Shown here: piece after piece, positions 1 to 6,042 of the stretch
Numbering within the stretch: position 1 is the stretch's first letter
How the letters are laid out: each line of letters starts with the position of its first letter
Assembly (NCBI GenBank): GCA_043818215.1
Contig: JBDRGC010000292.1
Location: 1 to 14,374, forward strand
Length of the DNA: 14,374 nt
Direction of reading: 5' to 3'
Source of the DNA: JBDRGC01 sp043818215
Lineage (GTDB): Bacteria; Chloroflexota; Anaerolineae; Anaerolineales; UBA11858
Notes under the pieces: model-generated
What the model saw: only the letters and a program-made list of their open reading frames with translations
What the model was told of the DNA's origin: nothing
The model's database searches: none
Translations under genes and position numbers: made by a program

Positions 1-18
1 GTCCCAGAGGCTTCGCAC
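1..18 (-). mobile_element. 5' tip of a second group II intron, cut by window edge
   Basis: On the minus strand these bases read GTGCGAAGCCTCTGGGAC. This starts with the GUGCG 5' consensus of bacterial group II introns and matches the 5' end of the intron at 236-1338 (GTGCGAAGCCTTCGGGAC) with few changes. The flanking bases at 19-90 also match those at 1339-1410, so this is the same intron-exon junction, one 1320-bp period away. The rest of the intron would lie left of the window. Confidence 0.6.
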
Positions 19-235
19 CCCATCGGCGTCCCGGAGGGACGGTTTTCCCGATAACGCACGCTCTGGTAGGGTACTGGTGGCCGAACACCAAGTTACATCC
101 CGATTACTCGGTTGTAACAGTTACACACGCGACTTCGTGTCGCAAAACGAGATAATAACCGGCTTGGCGTTTTTGCCCCTAACGCTGCTTTCACCAGAAC
201 CAAACTTAGCTTTCCGCGCCGCGTACCACCTTGGC
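19..235 (-). repeat. Intron-associated repeat, copy 1
   Basis: This segment lies between two minus-strand intron copies. It is homologous to 1339-1605 throughout, and its core (about 133-235) also matches 2155-2265. Conserved landmarks on the plus strand are CTTCGTGTCGC, a GAATAATAA-like stretch, a small hairpin (167-185, GCGTT pairing with AACGC) and CGCGCCGCGTA. On the minus strand, a hairpin of CGTCCC with GGGACG ends just before the intron 5' end. No credible protein was found in it. It may be a structured repeat used as an intron target. Confidence 0.6.
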
Positions 236-310
236 GCCGGGTAGCAGGGGAGCATTGCTGCTCCCCCGCCCCCTAAGAACCGTGCGTGCCAGTTTCCCGG
301 CACACGGCTC
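236..310 (-). ncRNA. Group II intron domains V and VI
   Basis: The minus strand at 310-277 forms the canonical 34-nt domain V hairpin. It opens with GAGCCGTGTGC, has a GAAA-containing terminal loop and closes with GCACGCACGGTTC. Domain VI follows at about 276-236: an 11-bp stem (GCGGGGGAGCA with TGCTCCCCCGC) and then CTACCC, whose A (complement of position 242) is the candidate branch-point adenosine. This is the strongest evidence for intron identity and orientation. Confidence 0.85.
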
Positions 311-482
311 AAGCCTCTCAAACGCCTTGCGGAACAAGACGCGGTTCAGCCAGAACATATCTGGCTTCCCCTTCACGATACACATCTGCTGCCACCAAAC
401 TTTCGTTCAAGGGCGCACCAGCTAGGCCGAAGCCTGCCGTCATCTGCTTTCCCTCATGAGGGTAGTTTATCAGATTTTCTCG

Positions 483-542
483 TACCCAAAGGGTATGATA
501 TGATGAGCGACCTGGATGGGAAGTACCCAAAGGGCATGATAT
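483..542. repeat. Pair of 19-nt direct repeats
   Basis: TACCCAAAGGGTATGATAT at 483-501 recurs with one change (C for T) at 524-542, 41 bp on. Both lie inside the decayed domain IV region of the minus-strand intron. Function unknown; they may mark an internal duplication. Confidence 0.6.
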
Positions 543-586
543 CTGCCCGCTTTCGCGTGGAGTAATAACTCCTATCTCCTGCATTA

Positions 587-860
587 TTGGACTTTGGACA
601 AATTTATACTGATAGAGCGGGCAGACCCGCCGTAGAACTCCTTTAGAGCAATTTTACTGCGAGCAGGTGAGTTATTCGGGGGTTTGAGCAAAGGTCATTT
701 TTGCTCAAACCCCCGAATAATTATCTCCTAGCACTCGTGTGGGCAGTGTGCCAAGTTACTGGGCTGAATAAGCACTGGGTAAGGCAATTTAGTGCGCCAT
801 TCAAAGGAAACAGACGACAAACAGCCCTTCCTGTCGCCAAACCGGTTGTCCAAAGTCCAA
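587..860. mobile_element. 274-bp MITE inserted in the group II intron
   Basis: The left end is TTGGACTTTGGACAA (587-601). The right end (846-860) is its exact reverse complement, giving 15-bp perfect terminal inverted repeats. Both ends are flanked by GCATTA (581-586 and 861-866), a 6-bp target duplication. The target is itself a palindrome, GCATTATTATAATGC, at 861-875. No credible transposase is encoded, so this is a non-autonomous element. A long perfect hairpin (672-720) lies near its middle. The parent transposon family is not identified. Confidence 0.75.
672..720. repeat. Perfect 21-bp hairpin inside the MITE
   Basis: The arms at 672-692 and 700-720 are perfect reverse complements (TTATTCGGGGGTTTGAGC then AAA, and its inverse) around a 7-nt loop, GGTCATT. 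No long T run follows on either strand, so a terminator is unlikely. It is more probably part of the MITE's fold. Confidence 0.8.
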
Positions 861-867
861 GCATTAT

Positions 868-913
868 TATAATGCCCTTTAGGGTCCACAGGAGCATTCG
901 CTTCTTCCGCCAT
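868..913 (-). pseudogene. Start remnant of intron maturase (minus intron)
   Basis: From the ATG at 913 the minus strand encodes MAEEANAPVDP before diverging. This resembles the N-termini of many group II intron reverse transcriptases, and it resembles the remnant in the other intron (MDRMAQEANAW at 2904). No RT motifs follow, because the reading frame is lost and the MITE insertion begins a few bases downstream. Assignment rests on this short similarity and on its place within the intron. Confidence 0.45.
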
Positions 914-1006
914 CCCATACCCGCAGACCCATCAGCGTTCCTTGCGGCTCGCTTTCCCGAATAGATAGAGCATCTACCAGGAAGTCTACGGGCTAACCAC
1001 TGCCTG

Positions 1007-1025
1007 CACTGAGCTTGTCGAAGTG
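1007..1025. repeat. REP-like palindrome in the intron
   Basis: CACTGAGCTTGTCGAAGTG is an imperfect palindrome of a type I recall as a common dispersed intergenic sequence in bacterial genomes. Here it interrupts the group II intron. That recollection was not checked by search. Confidence 0.5.
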
Positions 1026-1338
1026 TTCCGTGCAAGTACCAGATGTATGGCTTAGGCTCTGCCTCTCCGCCGGGTGTGCATCATCTGCGATAGGTGAGTT
1101 GGGAGCACCTATACCTGACCCCTCGCCTTTTGGCACTCAAGCCTGTAAGTCCTTCTGGGACTAATCAGCACCTTTGGCTTGTTCGCCATTACGACGTTTA
1201 CCAGCAGTTCACATATGTTAGCCGTACCATACTACTCTCGCCCCCGACCGCCGTGGTGCTGGCAGTCGTCACGGCCGCTCACGCTTTCGTGACCACCCTA
1301 AAGGGGTGAGGGATACTTTTGTCCCGAAGGCTTCGCAC

Positions 1339-1605
1339 CCCATCAGCATCCTTTGCAGAATGGTTTTCCTGATGACGCACGCTTCGGTAGAGTACCGGTA
1401 GCACATCGTCCCAATGTCTCTATGGGAGAACACCGGGTTTGTTGCTGCTATTGCAGCCAAACAGCTACTTGCACAGCTTCGTGTCGCACCCCAACGGAAT
1501 AATAAGCGGATGGTGTTTTTTGCCCGAAACACTCTTGGTAAGACATCAAACTTGAAAAATCGCGCCGCGTAACCTATGGCGTAGCCATTCCGCTTGATTT
1601 AGGGT
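1339..1605 (-). repeat. Intron-associated repeat, copy 2
   Basis: This copy aligns with 19-235 and lies directly upstream (minus strand) of the intron 5' end at 1338. The pre-insertion hairpin is kept in form but not in sequence (CATTCT, GCAA loop, AGGATG, against CGTCCC and GGGACG in copy 1). A second hairpin at 1513-1532 (GTGTTT with AAACAC) matches the one at 167-185, also with paired base changes. Copy 2 ends about 40 bp from the nitroreductase stop codon. No coding potential was recognised. Confidence 0.6.
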
Positions 1606-1645
1606 TGGGCCACACTTTTTCCCTATCGACACCTTATGCCATCAC

Positions 1646-2131
1646 TCAATATTTTTCCCAGTGCAGAACTTCTGCCAACGGTTTCTTCTCTTGCGTAGGC
1701 CATTCAACTGGTACACCTATGGGAACAAGTGTCAACAACCTCCTATCCTTTGGCACTTTTAGCAACTTCTTAAATTCTTCTTCTCGTGGCAATGTATATC
1801 CTTCAAGCCAACATGAACCATACCCAAGTGCTGTACTCGCAATCAACATATTCTCTACTGCCGCAGCACCATCTTCTAACCACCATCGAGATGAAGGATC
1901 CATTACAACAGCTATGATTGCCCCTGCTTTATCCATCCACTGTGATGCCACCTTCAGTTGTTCTATCATATTTCTTTCTGTTACCACGATAAATTCCCAC
2001 GGCTGTTTATTGTGTCCTGTCGCAGCAAGTCTCCCAGCATCTACTATCGTCTCTAAATCCTCGCGCGGAATCGCATCCCCAGTATATTCGCGAACACTCC
2101 TTCTCTTTCTTATCGCTTCTATAGCATCCAT
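1646..2131 (-). CDS. Nitroreductase family protein (FMN-dependent oxidoreductase)
   Basis: The predicted protein has 161 residues. Family members are FMN flavoproteins, usually homodimeric and cytosolic, that use NAD(P)H to reduce nitro compounds, quinones or other acceptors. The N-terminal signature is present (RRSVREY, residues 10-16; then ATGHNKQPWEF, about 37-47), as is the later LEDGAAAVENMLIASTALGYGS helix region with Trp after it (about 85-110). These correspond to FMN-binding segments of the fold. The length is at the short end for the family but appears complete. The ATG at 2131 has a GGAGG site (2142-2146) ten bases upstream. The gene stands alone between two copies of the intron-associated repeat. 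The substrate cannot be told from sequence. Confidence 0.88.
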   Translation of the reverse strand: MDAIEAIRKRRSVREYTGDAIPREDLETIVDAGRLAATGHNKQPWEFIVVTERNMIEQLKVASQWMDKAGAIIAVVMDPSSRWWLEDGAAAVENMLIASTALGYGSCWLEGYTLPREEEFKKLLKVPKDRRLLTLVPIGVPVEWPTQEKKPLAEVLHWEKY

Positions 2132-2151
2132 TTGTAATATTCCTCCATTTA

Positions 2152-2283
2152 TTCAACACTGCGGCACAACGGAATAATAAACCGCCGTGCGTTTTGGCTC
2201 CGAGCGCTGCTGATATTATAACCAATCTTTGCAAATCGCGTCGCGTACCCTCCGTGCGAAGCACGGTCGGCTTCATTAAAGGG
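2152..2283 (-). repeat. Intron-associated repeat, copy 3
   Basis: The core at about 2155-2265 matches the repeat cores at 133-235 and 1477-1590 (GGAATAATAA, a hairpin at 2189-2207, and CGCGTCGCGTA). It sits immediately upstream of the nitroreductase, so it may hold that gene's promoter. On its right is a hairpin CCGTGC-GAA-GCACGG, and then the plus-strand intron starts at 2284. This copy is therefore also next to a group II intron, but one of a different kind and opposite strand. Confidence 0.55.
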
Positions 2284-2556
2284 GTGCGATCCGTTCACTC
2301 GAAATTGTACTGCAAAGTACATGGGATGAGTGGCAAAGGTCGCCATTTTTCGGACTTGTCATCCGAAAGATGATGTACTTTGACAACTGAGTGTCCATGT
2401 TGGTGAAACTCCAACTCTCCAGATGGTGGAGCGAGAGCACTACCCTACGGCGGGCGACTGGTTATCAAATGTCGGAGTGCAAGGGTAGAAAGGCGGTCGC
2501 CAAAGGCACACTCCGTGAGCTGCTAGCCGAAAGCGGCGACACGCCGAGCAAGTGGT

Positions 2557-2589
2557 CACACCTGCACTTAACCGCAGGCGCAAGTGTGG
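2557..2589 (+). repeat. Short hairpin repeat, copy A
   Basis: The sequence runs CACACCTGCACTT ... CGCAAGTGTGG. CACAC pairs with GTGTG and TGC with GCA across a C-A mismatch, around a variable loop. It lies in the domain I region of the plus-strand intron, with related copies at 2624-2656, 2869-2898 and, inverted, 5905-5940. This copy is the most diverged of the three in the intron. Confidence 0.65.
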
Positions 2590-2623
2590 TAAACGATGAG
2601 TGAAGGCATGGTTGAAGCGTCGT

Positions 2624-2656
2624 CACACCTGCACTTGCCGTGCGGTGCAAGTGTGG
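2624..2656 (+). repeat. Short hairpin repeat, copy B
   Basis: This is the reference copy. CACAC, a C-A mismatch and TGCAC pair with GTGCA and GTGTG around loop TTGCCGTGCG. It starts 67 bp after copy A, inside the same intron. Confidence 0.7.
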
Positions 2657-2868
2657 AGAACCTGCGGAAACGGCTGTTACGCAGGCCCAAACGGGAATGA
2701 GTTCTGGGTCACCCAGTCCCTACGTGGGTGATTTCCACCCCTTATGAACTCCGGCGTTACTTATCCCCTTTTGGGGAAAAGTACCTACCTAAAGTCACAA
2801 ACCAATGAACCTTCGGAATGGAGTAACCTATCGGTGGCTCTCCTTATTTGGAGGAGGCAACCAGCCGT

Positions 2869-2898
2869 ACACCTGCACTTGCGTGCGGTGCAAGTGTG
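2869..2898 (+). repeat. Short hairpin repeat, copy C
   Basis: It is nearly identical to copy B (ACACCTGCACTTGCG then TGCGGTGCAAGTGTG). It lies just upstream of the maturase start remnant and overlaps the left arm of the 12-bp inverted repeat at 2863-2874. Confidence 0.7.
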
Positions 2899-2903
2899 CC
2901 CCG

Positions 2904-2951
2904 ATGGATAGGATGGCCCAAGAAGCCAATGCCTGGGGTAGGTGTACGGCT
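2904..2951 (+). pseudogene. Start remnant of intron maturase (plus intron)
   Basis: From the ATG at 2904 the plus strand encodes MDRMAQEANAWGRCTAS, resembling the MAEEANA start in the minus-strand intron. No reverse-transcriptase motifs follow, and the minus-strand TPR-like gene ends at 2969. This is the extreme 5' end of a maturase gene cut off by deletion. The similarity is short, so the call is moderate. Confidence 0.4.
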
Positions 2952-2968
2952 AGCATTAACTGTCTTTT

Positions 2969-3568
2969 CTATTCCAATCTGGTTTTCTCTAAATAATGTG
3001 CTTCTTGTACCAACTGACTACGCTTTGGCCCGGGTTTCTCAGTTTTTAGCTGCCCATATATCTCAATATACCTTGAGCGGATCTTTTGAAATTCTGGTCT
3101 TTGATACTCATCTCTTATCCAATCGAGTGCTTGCTTATCCCACAAATCTACTAATACTGGAGGAAGGTACTCCATGTATTCCTTCATCACTAAGTTTGAG
3201 CCATGCCAAATATCTAGTTCGTCTTGCTCTATCCCCAAAATGTATGGAATTATGTAAAGGTTGGACAGCATCATCTCTAAAAGTTTTCTGGATGCTTTAG
3301 TTTTATCTCCTGATCGATATAATGCGAAAACCCAACATAACGAATGAAATGGTTCGCCTATATCATCAGAAAATTCCCCTTCAAACCAATTATATGACTT
3401 GATTGCTCCTTCAATATCTCCCATTAGGACGTATAGAGGTCCAAGCAAATATCTTTTGCCATATCCATCACTTATGAAACCGAACTTCTTTTCTTCCTTC
3501 TGAAGTTCTCGCTCATAACGTTTTATGCGTTCTTTTATTTTTACCGTTGTTTTTGGAAATTGATACAT
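2969..3568 (-). CDS. Hypothetical protein with TPR-like repeat
   Basis: The predicted protein has 199 residues, with no signal peptide or membrane segment. Residues about 10-35 are a highly charged helix (KIKERIKRYERELQKEEKK). Residues about 42-85 (YLLGPLYVLMGDIEGAIKSYNWFEGEF, continuing to FALYRSGDKTKA) have the helix-turn-helix look of tetratricopeptide repeats, and a WHGSN motif lies near 120. TPR proteins usually act as protein-binding scaffolds; no partner is evident. The C-terminus is basic. AGGA lies 8 bases upstream of the ATG. Base composition is AT-rich compared with recG, and the stop abuts the truncated intron, which suggests acquired DNA. Function is unknown. Confidence 0.75.
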   Translation of the reverse strand: MYQFPKTTVKIKERIKRYERELQKEEKKFGFISDGYGKRYLLGPLYVLMGDIEGAIKSYNWFEGEFSDDIGEPFHSLCWVFALYRSGDKTKASRKLLEMMLSNLYIIPYILGIEQDELDIWHGSNLVMKEYMEYLPPVLVDLWDKQALDWIRDEYQRPEFQKIRSRYIEIYGQLKTEKPGPKRSQLVQEAHYLEKTRLE

Positions 3569-3888
3569 GACTTTTTCCTATTACCCGTTGCCCTAAAATC
3601 ACCATCAAATATTACGATGAAGGTGATCTAATTTGCAGATCCCACCGAAGCCATCACCTTCTCCATACCAAGCAAATTAGATCACCGGCTTTGCAATTCT
3701 AGCGTTTATTGGGTACGGAAGCAACTTTGGCGTGGACAATAATCCGAATTTAAGCACCATCCCGATGCCAATGTCGCGCTCTTGCTTTTGGAGAACCCCA
3801 CCATAATAAAATATATTGCCAGCGGATAGGTACAACTTTACGCGCTCACAAACAGTTGTTCGTAGACCTTTACTTCTCGTTTGATCCT
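3569..3888. other. Intergenic region upstream of TPR-like gene
   Basis: No credible gene was found in either strand. The notable structure is the inverted repeat listed at 3622-3686. The remainder (about 3690-3888) shows only short interrupted frames. It may carry the TPR-like gene's promoter, but no convincing -35/-10 pair was seen. Confidence 0.5.
3622..3686. repeat. 15-bp perfect inverted repeat
   Basis: GGTGATCTAATTTGC (3622-3636) has its exact reverse complement at 3672-3686, with a 35-nt loop. It lies 54 bp upstream of the TPR-like gene start. It could be an operator, a small palindromic element, or a cruciform; there is no T run to support a terminator. Confidence 0.65.
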
Positions 3889-4103
3889 TTATGTCAATTC
3901 TTGCTCTGCTACTTCAAGATCGTATCTCACCTGTAATCGCAACCATACGCCAGCACTTGTACCAAAATATCGTGCCAACCGCATTGCAGTATCTACTGTT
4001 ACTGATCGTTTACCATGTACGATCTGGCTTATCCGTATTGGCTCAAACCTAATGGCCTCATAAAATCTTCAAACGAAAATATTTTGACCGGGTTTGCAAT
4101 CAT
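3889..4103 (-). pseudogene. higA: Broken HigA-family antitoxin
   Basis: The N-terminal frame from ATG 4103 reads MIANPVKIFSFEDFMRPLGLSQYG and then stops (TAA at 4029-4031). A second frame continues ISQIVHGKRSVTVDTAMRLARYFGTSAGVWLRLQ and on to VAEQELT, stop at 3889. Together they match the HigA/XRE antitoxin pattern (PLGLSQ, then INxIxxGKRxxTxxTAxRLARxFGTSxxxWxxLQxxYDLxxAE). About ten codons of the DNA-recognition helix region and the reading frame are lost at the join. HigA normally neutralises the HigB mRNA-cleaving toxin and represses the operon. The toxin gene, usually directly upstream, is absent: only 37 bp separate this from the ATPase stop. Confidence 0.75.
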
Positions 4104-4140
4104 TGCCTTGTTGCGCACAGAAGTGGCTTTGGTATGTAGA

Positions 4141-4785
4141 TCAAATTCTCGCGCGAATTTCATTCAGAGTTCTTCGGATTACAGTTTCAACAGGGTATGA
4201 CAAAACTACTGACAAATTCTCACTTTTCGCTTCTTCAAGAAGCCATTTCCCGTACAAAAAACTGGCATGCGCAAATGCCTGCTGTATCTCTTGATTATTT
4301 TTGCAGAAACCACGACCACGGTTTCGTAGATTATTCAATATCCGGTCTTCGTCATCCTCCACGAGAAACATAAAATGGATTTTACTACTATTTTCGATCT
4401 TCACCTGTTCATTTTCTTTTTGAAAGACAAGTTGGCTGGCTAACGCTGGCAAAATTCCATCGCCCTCGATTATTACTTTCCCTGAACTTGAAACAATTAA
4501 ATGATGTTCTATTATCGCTATGAGTGGTCTTGCAATCGCGTTTCCCACTCGTATCCAATCTTCTACGATTATTTTAGGTATTTTCCACTGTTCTGGTGTG
4601 TAGTTGAGAAAAACGTGTAAATCTGGCTGTTTGGATGGAGATGTAACCTGTTGAATGGCTATTCGTACATCGTCGACGAGTAAACTCGATATCCGAAAAT
4701 GGCGCGTAAGTTCTTGCGCTAGATATGTTTTCCCTGCTCCAGTATTCCCACCGATGAGGATAACTTGCCAATCAATTCCATCCAT
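4141..4785 (-). CDS. P-loop ATPase / 2-phosphoglycerate kinase-like protein
   Basis: The predicted cytosolic protein has 214 residues. A Walker A motif GGNTGAGKT occupies residues 12-20. It is followed by LLVDDVR (35-41), a typical acidic second motif of small-molecule kinases, and VIIEGDG (104-110), which probably supplies acidic active-site residues. A basic RNRGRG segment around 155 could be a lid. This order resembles P-loop kinases such as 2-phosphoglycerate kinase-like and zeta-toxin-like proteins. The phosphoryl acceptor is unknown. The ATG at 4785 lacks a good ribosome-binding site (only GGG 15 bases upstream). Codon use is AT-rich. Upstream lie three TTATATGGAAC boxes that may regulate it. 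It sits next to a broken antitoxin, but no link between them is shown. Confidence 0.75.
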   Translation of the reverse strand: MDGIDWQVILIGGNTGAGKTYLAQELTRHFRISSLLVDDVRIAIQQVTSPSKQPDLHVFLNYTPEQWKIPKIIVEDWIRVGNAIARPLIAIIEHHLIVSSSGKVIIEGDGILPALASQLVFQKENEQVKIENSSKIHFMFLVEDDEDRILNNLRNRGRGFCKNNQEIQQAFAHASFLYGKWLLEEAKSENLSVVLSYPVETVIRRTLNEIRARI

Positions 4786-4836
4786 GATTTAACATTGCCC
4801 GATCATCGAACCTTATGTTTGCAACCCAACCATTAA

Positions 4837-4929
4837 TTATATGGAACCTTCATCATAAGCCTCATCCGTGGGGCACTATATGGATTTGTTCCATATAAAC
4901 TGATATTATATTATAGGGTTATATGGAAC
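4837..4929. promoter_or_regulatory. Three TTATATGGAAC boxes, candidate operator
   Basis: TTATATGGAAC occurs at 4837-4847 and 4919-4929, and inverted (GTTCCATATAA) at 4888-4898. The inverted copy forms a hairpin with TATATGG at 4877-4883. Box starts are 51 and 31 bp apart, close to five and three helical turns. They lie 52-144 bp upstream of the ATPase start. Repeated spaced boxes suggest a binding site for a regulator, but no such regulator is identified. The rest of 4786-5057 shows nothing coding. Confidence 0.5.
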
Positions 4930-5057
4930 TCGGCTATCTGACGGTTGAATCTAAAAACGATTATAACCCATCTCCAACGGGTTTCACGTATCAAACGGCG
5001 AATTCATTACTCGGCAAAAGTGGAAAGCTGAGAGAAAAATAAAAACTCCGCGCTCTT

Positions 5058-5592
5058 CTACCTGATAATCCCTTGCCATTCCCCAAAATTTCCCGTCCCG
5101 TCCTCAGCGCGCACTTGTACCTGCCAGGGACCTATCCCGTTCAACTGCCAGCGCCACAAGCTGCACGGCTCATCTACCATGGGTTCGGCCAACCCGCTGT
5201 CCCCATCTGTCTCTACCCTCAACTGTCGCACCCCCACATTATCCTGCACCTGGATCACTAATTCTCCACCGGCCCCCAACCGCACTTCTACCACTTCTGG
5301 AATACCGAAAATAATCATACACCGCCGTGTGATAGGCGCTATGCTTGCCCAACCGTTCCCGCGCTGCCTGGTAATAGGCCCGTCCATCCTCAGTTTCCAA
5401 AATCGATTTTGCTATTGCCGCGGCCTCTTTGATCCGGCCTCGCTGACGGGCCTCCCCAGGGGTAGGCACCCGGTCTGGGTCATGCTCTGGCCATTTGCAC
5501 ACCACCGTCTTATCCCCATATTGCTTGAACACCAGGTTTCCAATCCGCCCACTCAATCCATCGATTATCACATTCCTCTTCACTTTTGCTAT
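5058..5592 (-). pseudogene. Frameshifted gene of unknown function, ATA at start position
   Basis: The best start is codon 5592-5590, which reads ATA and is followed by AKVKRNVIIDGLSGRIGN. GGAGG (5600-5604) lies exactly 7 bases upstream, so ATA probably replaces an ancestral ATG. An in-frame ATG at 5628 has no good ribosome-binding site. The frame runs 95 codons to AVYDYF; one extra base (5307, in a TTTTC stretch) then breaks it. The next frame continues GIPEVVEVRLGAGGELVIQVQDNVGV and ends at 5058, giving about 177 residues once joined. The first part is basic and polar. The second looks like a beta-sandwich (Ig-like) domain with alternating hydrophobic residues. Family not identified. It could be a pseudogene, a sequencing error, or a frameshifted gene with a rare start. 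Confidence 0.6.
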
Positions 5593-5627
5593 ATGTATTC
5601 CTCCGTAGTTCCTGTATCCATCGTTCA

Positions 5628-5667
5628 ATTATATCCTATTCATAGCCTATTCATAACCTATTCATTA
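5628..5667 (-). promoter_or_regulatory. Candidate promoter with three 11-nt direct repeats
   Basis: On the minus strand a consensus TATAAT (5628-5633) lies 17 bases from a weak TTATGA (5651-5656). Overlapping the -35 region are three tandem 11-nt units, CCTATTCAT followed by AG, AA or TA (5635-5645, 5646-5656, 5657-5667). An 11-nt period puts each unit on the same DNA face, which suggests an operator. Transcription would start near 5621, downstream of the ATG at 5628 but upstream of the ATA at 5592, favouring the latter start. Confidence 0.45.
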
Positions 5668-5693
5668 CCTATAATACTTATCTTTTCGATAGT

Positions 5694-5823
5694 GTAACTA
5701 CTCAGCCAGCCCCCCTGCTCCCCAATTTTGGGGGGAACCCGTGTTGCTCCCCCCAGGATTGGGGGGCAGGGGGGGTGCTTCGGGCGTTGTTTAGCCAGAT
5801 TCGTTGACTACCTGAGTAGTCAC
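5694..5823. mobile_element. G/C-run palindromic MITE-like element
   Basis: ACTACTCAG near the left end (5697-5705) is inverted as CTGAGTAGT at the right (5812-5820). Inside, a CCCCCCTGCTCCCCAAT segment faces ATTGGGGGGCAGGGGGG, and a smaller CCCCAATTTTGGGG palindrome is nested. The whole could fold into one long structure. No target duplication or gene was seen. Confidence 0.6.
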
Positions 5824-5847
5824 TCGATATAGACTTTCAGAAAAAGA

Positions 5848-6042
5848 TTTTGACTCAGTCTGTCATTCCCAAAGGGACAAGTGTGCGAAGCAGCTTTACC
5901 GCTGACACTTGCACCGCACTGCGTTTGGTACAGTGCAGGTGAGCAATCTCATCCCAGGCGAGAAGGAGATTGCTTCACCGAAAAGCGACGGTTCGCACAT
6001 CGTCCCCTTTGGGGAATGACATCTGGGTAAGCGGAGTCAAAA
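5848..6042. mobile_element. Palindromic element bounded by TTTTGACTC / GAGTCAAAA
   Basis: The outer ends TTTTGACTC (5848-5856) and GAGTCAAAA (6034-6042) are inverted repeats. The next layer is TGTCATTCCC (5861-5870) with GGGGAATGACA (6011-6021), extended by AAAGGGAC and GTCCCCTTT and by TGTGCGAA and TTCGCACA. The centre holds GCAATCTC with GAGATTGC and an inverted copy of the hairpin repeat (5905-5940). It encodes no protein and appears to be a composite MITE or REP-type element. The stretch 6043-6142 shows nothing notable. Confidence 0.65.
5905..5940 (-). repeat. Short hairpin repeat, copy D (inverted)
   Basis: On the minus strand this reads ACCTGCACTG ... AGTGCGGTGCAAGTGT. It matches the hairpin repeat of copies A-C with a slightly longer loop. 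It links the palindromic element here with the insertions in the plus-strand intron 3 kb away. Confidence 0.5.

Larger units (their letters stand above)
236..1338 (-). mobile_element. Group II intron with degenerate maturase gene
   Basis: Read on the minus strand, the element begins GTGCGAAGCC at 1338 (GUGCG consensus) and ends with a typical domain V (277-310) and domain VI near 236. Domains I-III would occupy roughly 950-1338. The region expected to hold the intron-encoded reverse transcriptase/maturase is reduced to a start remnant (868-913) and disrupted sequence. It also carries a MITE (587-860) and a REP-like palindrome (1007-1025). Without the MITE and one target copy the intron is about 820 nt, far short of the roughly 2-2.5 kb of an intact ORF-containing intron. 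It could splice or move only with a maturase supplied elsewhere. The exact 3' end is uncertain by several bases. Confidence 0.75.
2284..2951 (+). mobile_element. 5' fragment of a second group II intron type
   Basis: The fragment opens GTGCGATCCG (GUGCG consensus). It then shows segments typical of group II domain I in bacteria: GGTGAAACTCC near 2402, GAGAGCACTACCCTA near 2432, GTCGGAGTGCAAGGGTAG near 2470, and CCGAAAGCGG near 2527. It continues through domain II-III-like sequence and a maturase start remnant at 2904. A 12-bp perfect inverted repeat (AGCCGTACACCT at 2863-2874, inverse at 2940-2951) may be the domain IV base stem. No domain V or VI follows, so the element is 3'-truncated next to the TPR-like gene. 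Its sequence differs from the minus-strand intron. Confidence 0.65.

Noticed and set aside
1605..2177. 190-codon plus-strand open frame
   Set aside because: It is antisense to the nitroreductase, whose motifs and ribosome-binding site are clear.
2557..2898. CRISPR-like array from three similar repeats
   Set aside because: Spacings are unequal (35 and 212 bp between copies), the repeats are diverged and lie inside intron sequence, and no cas genes are present.
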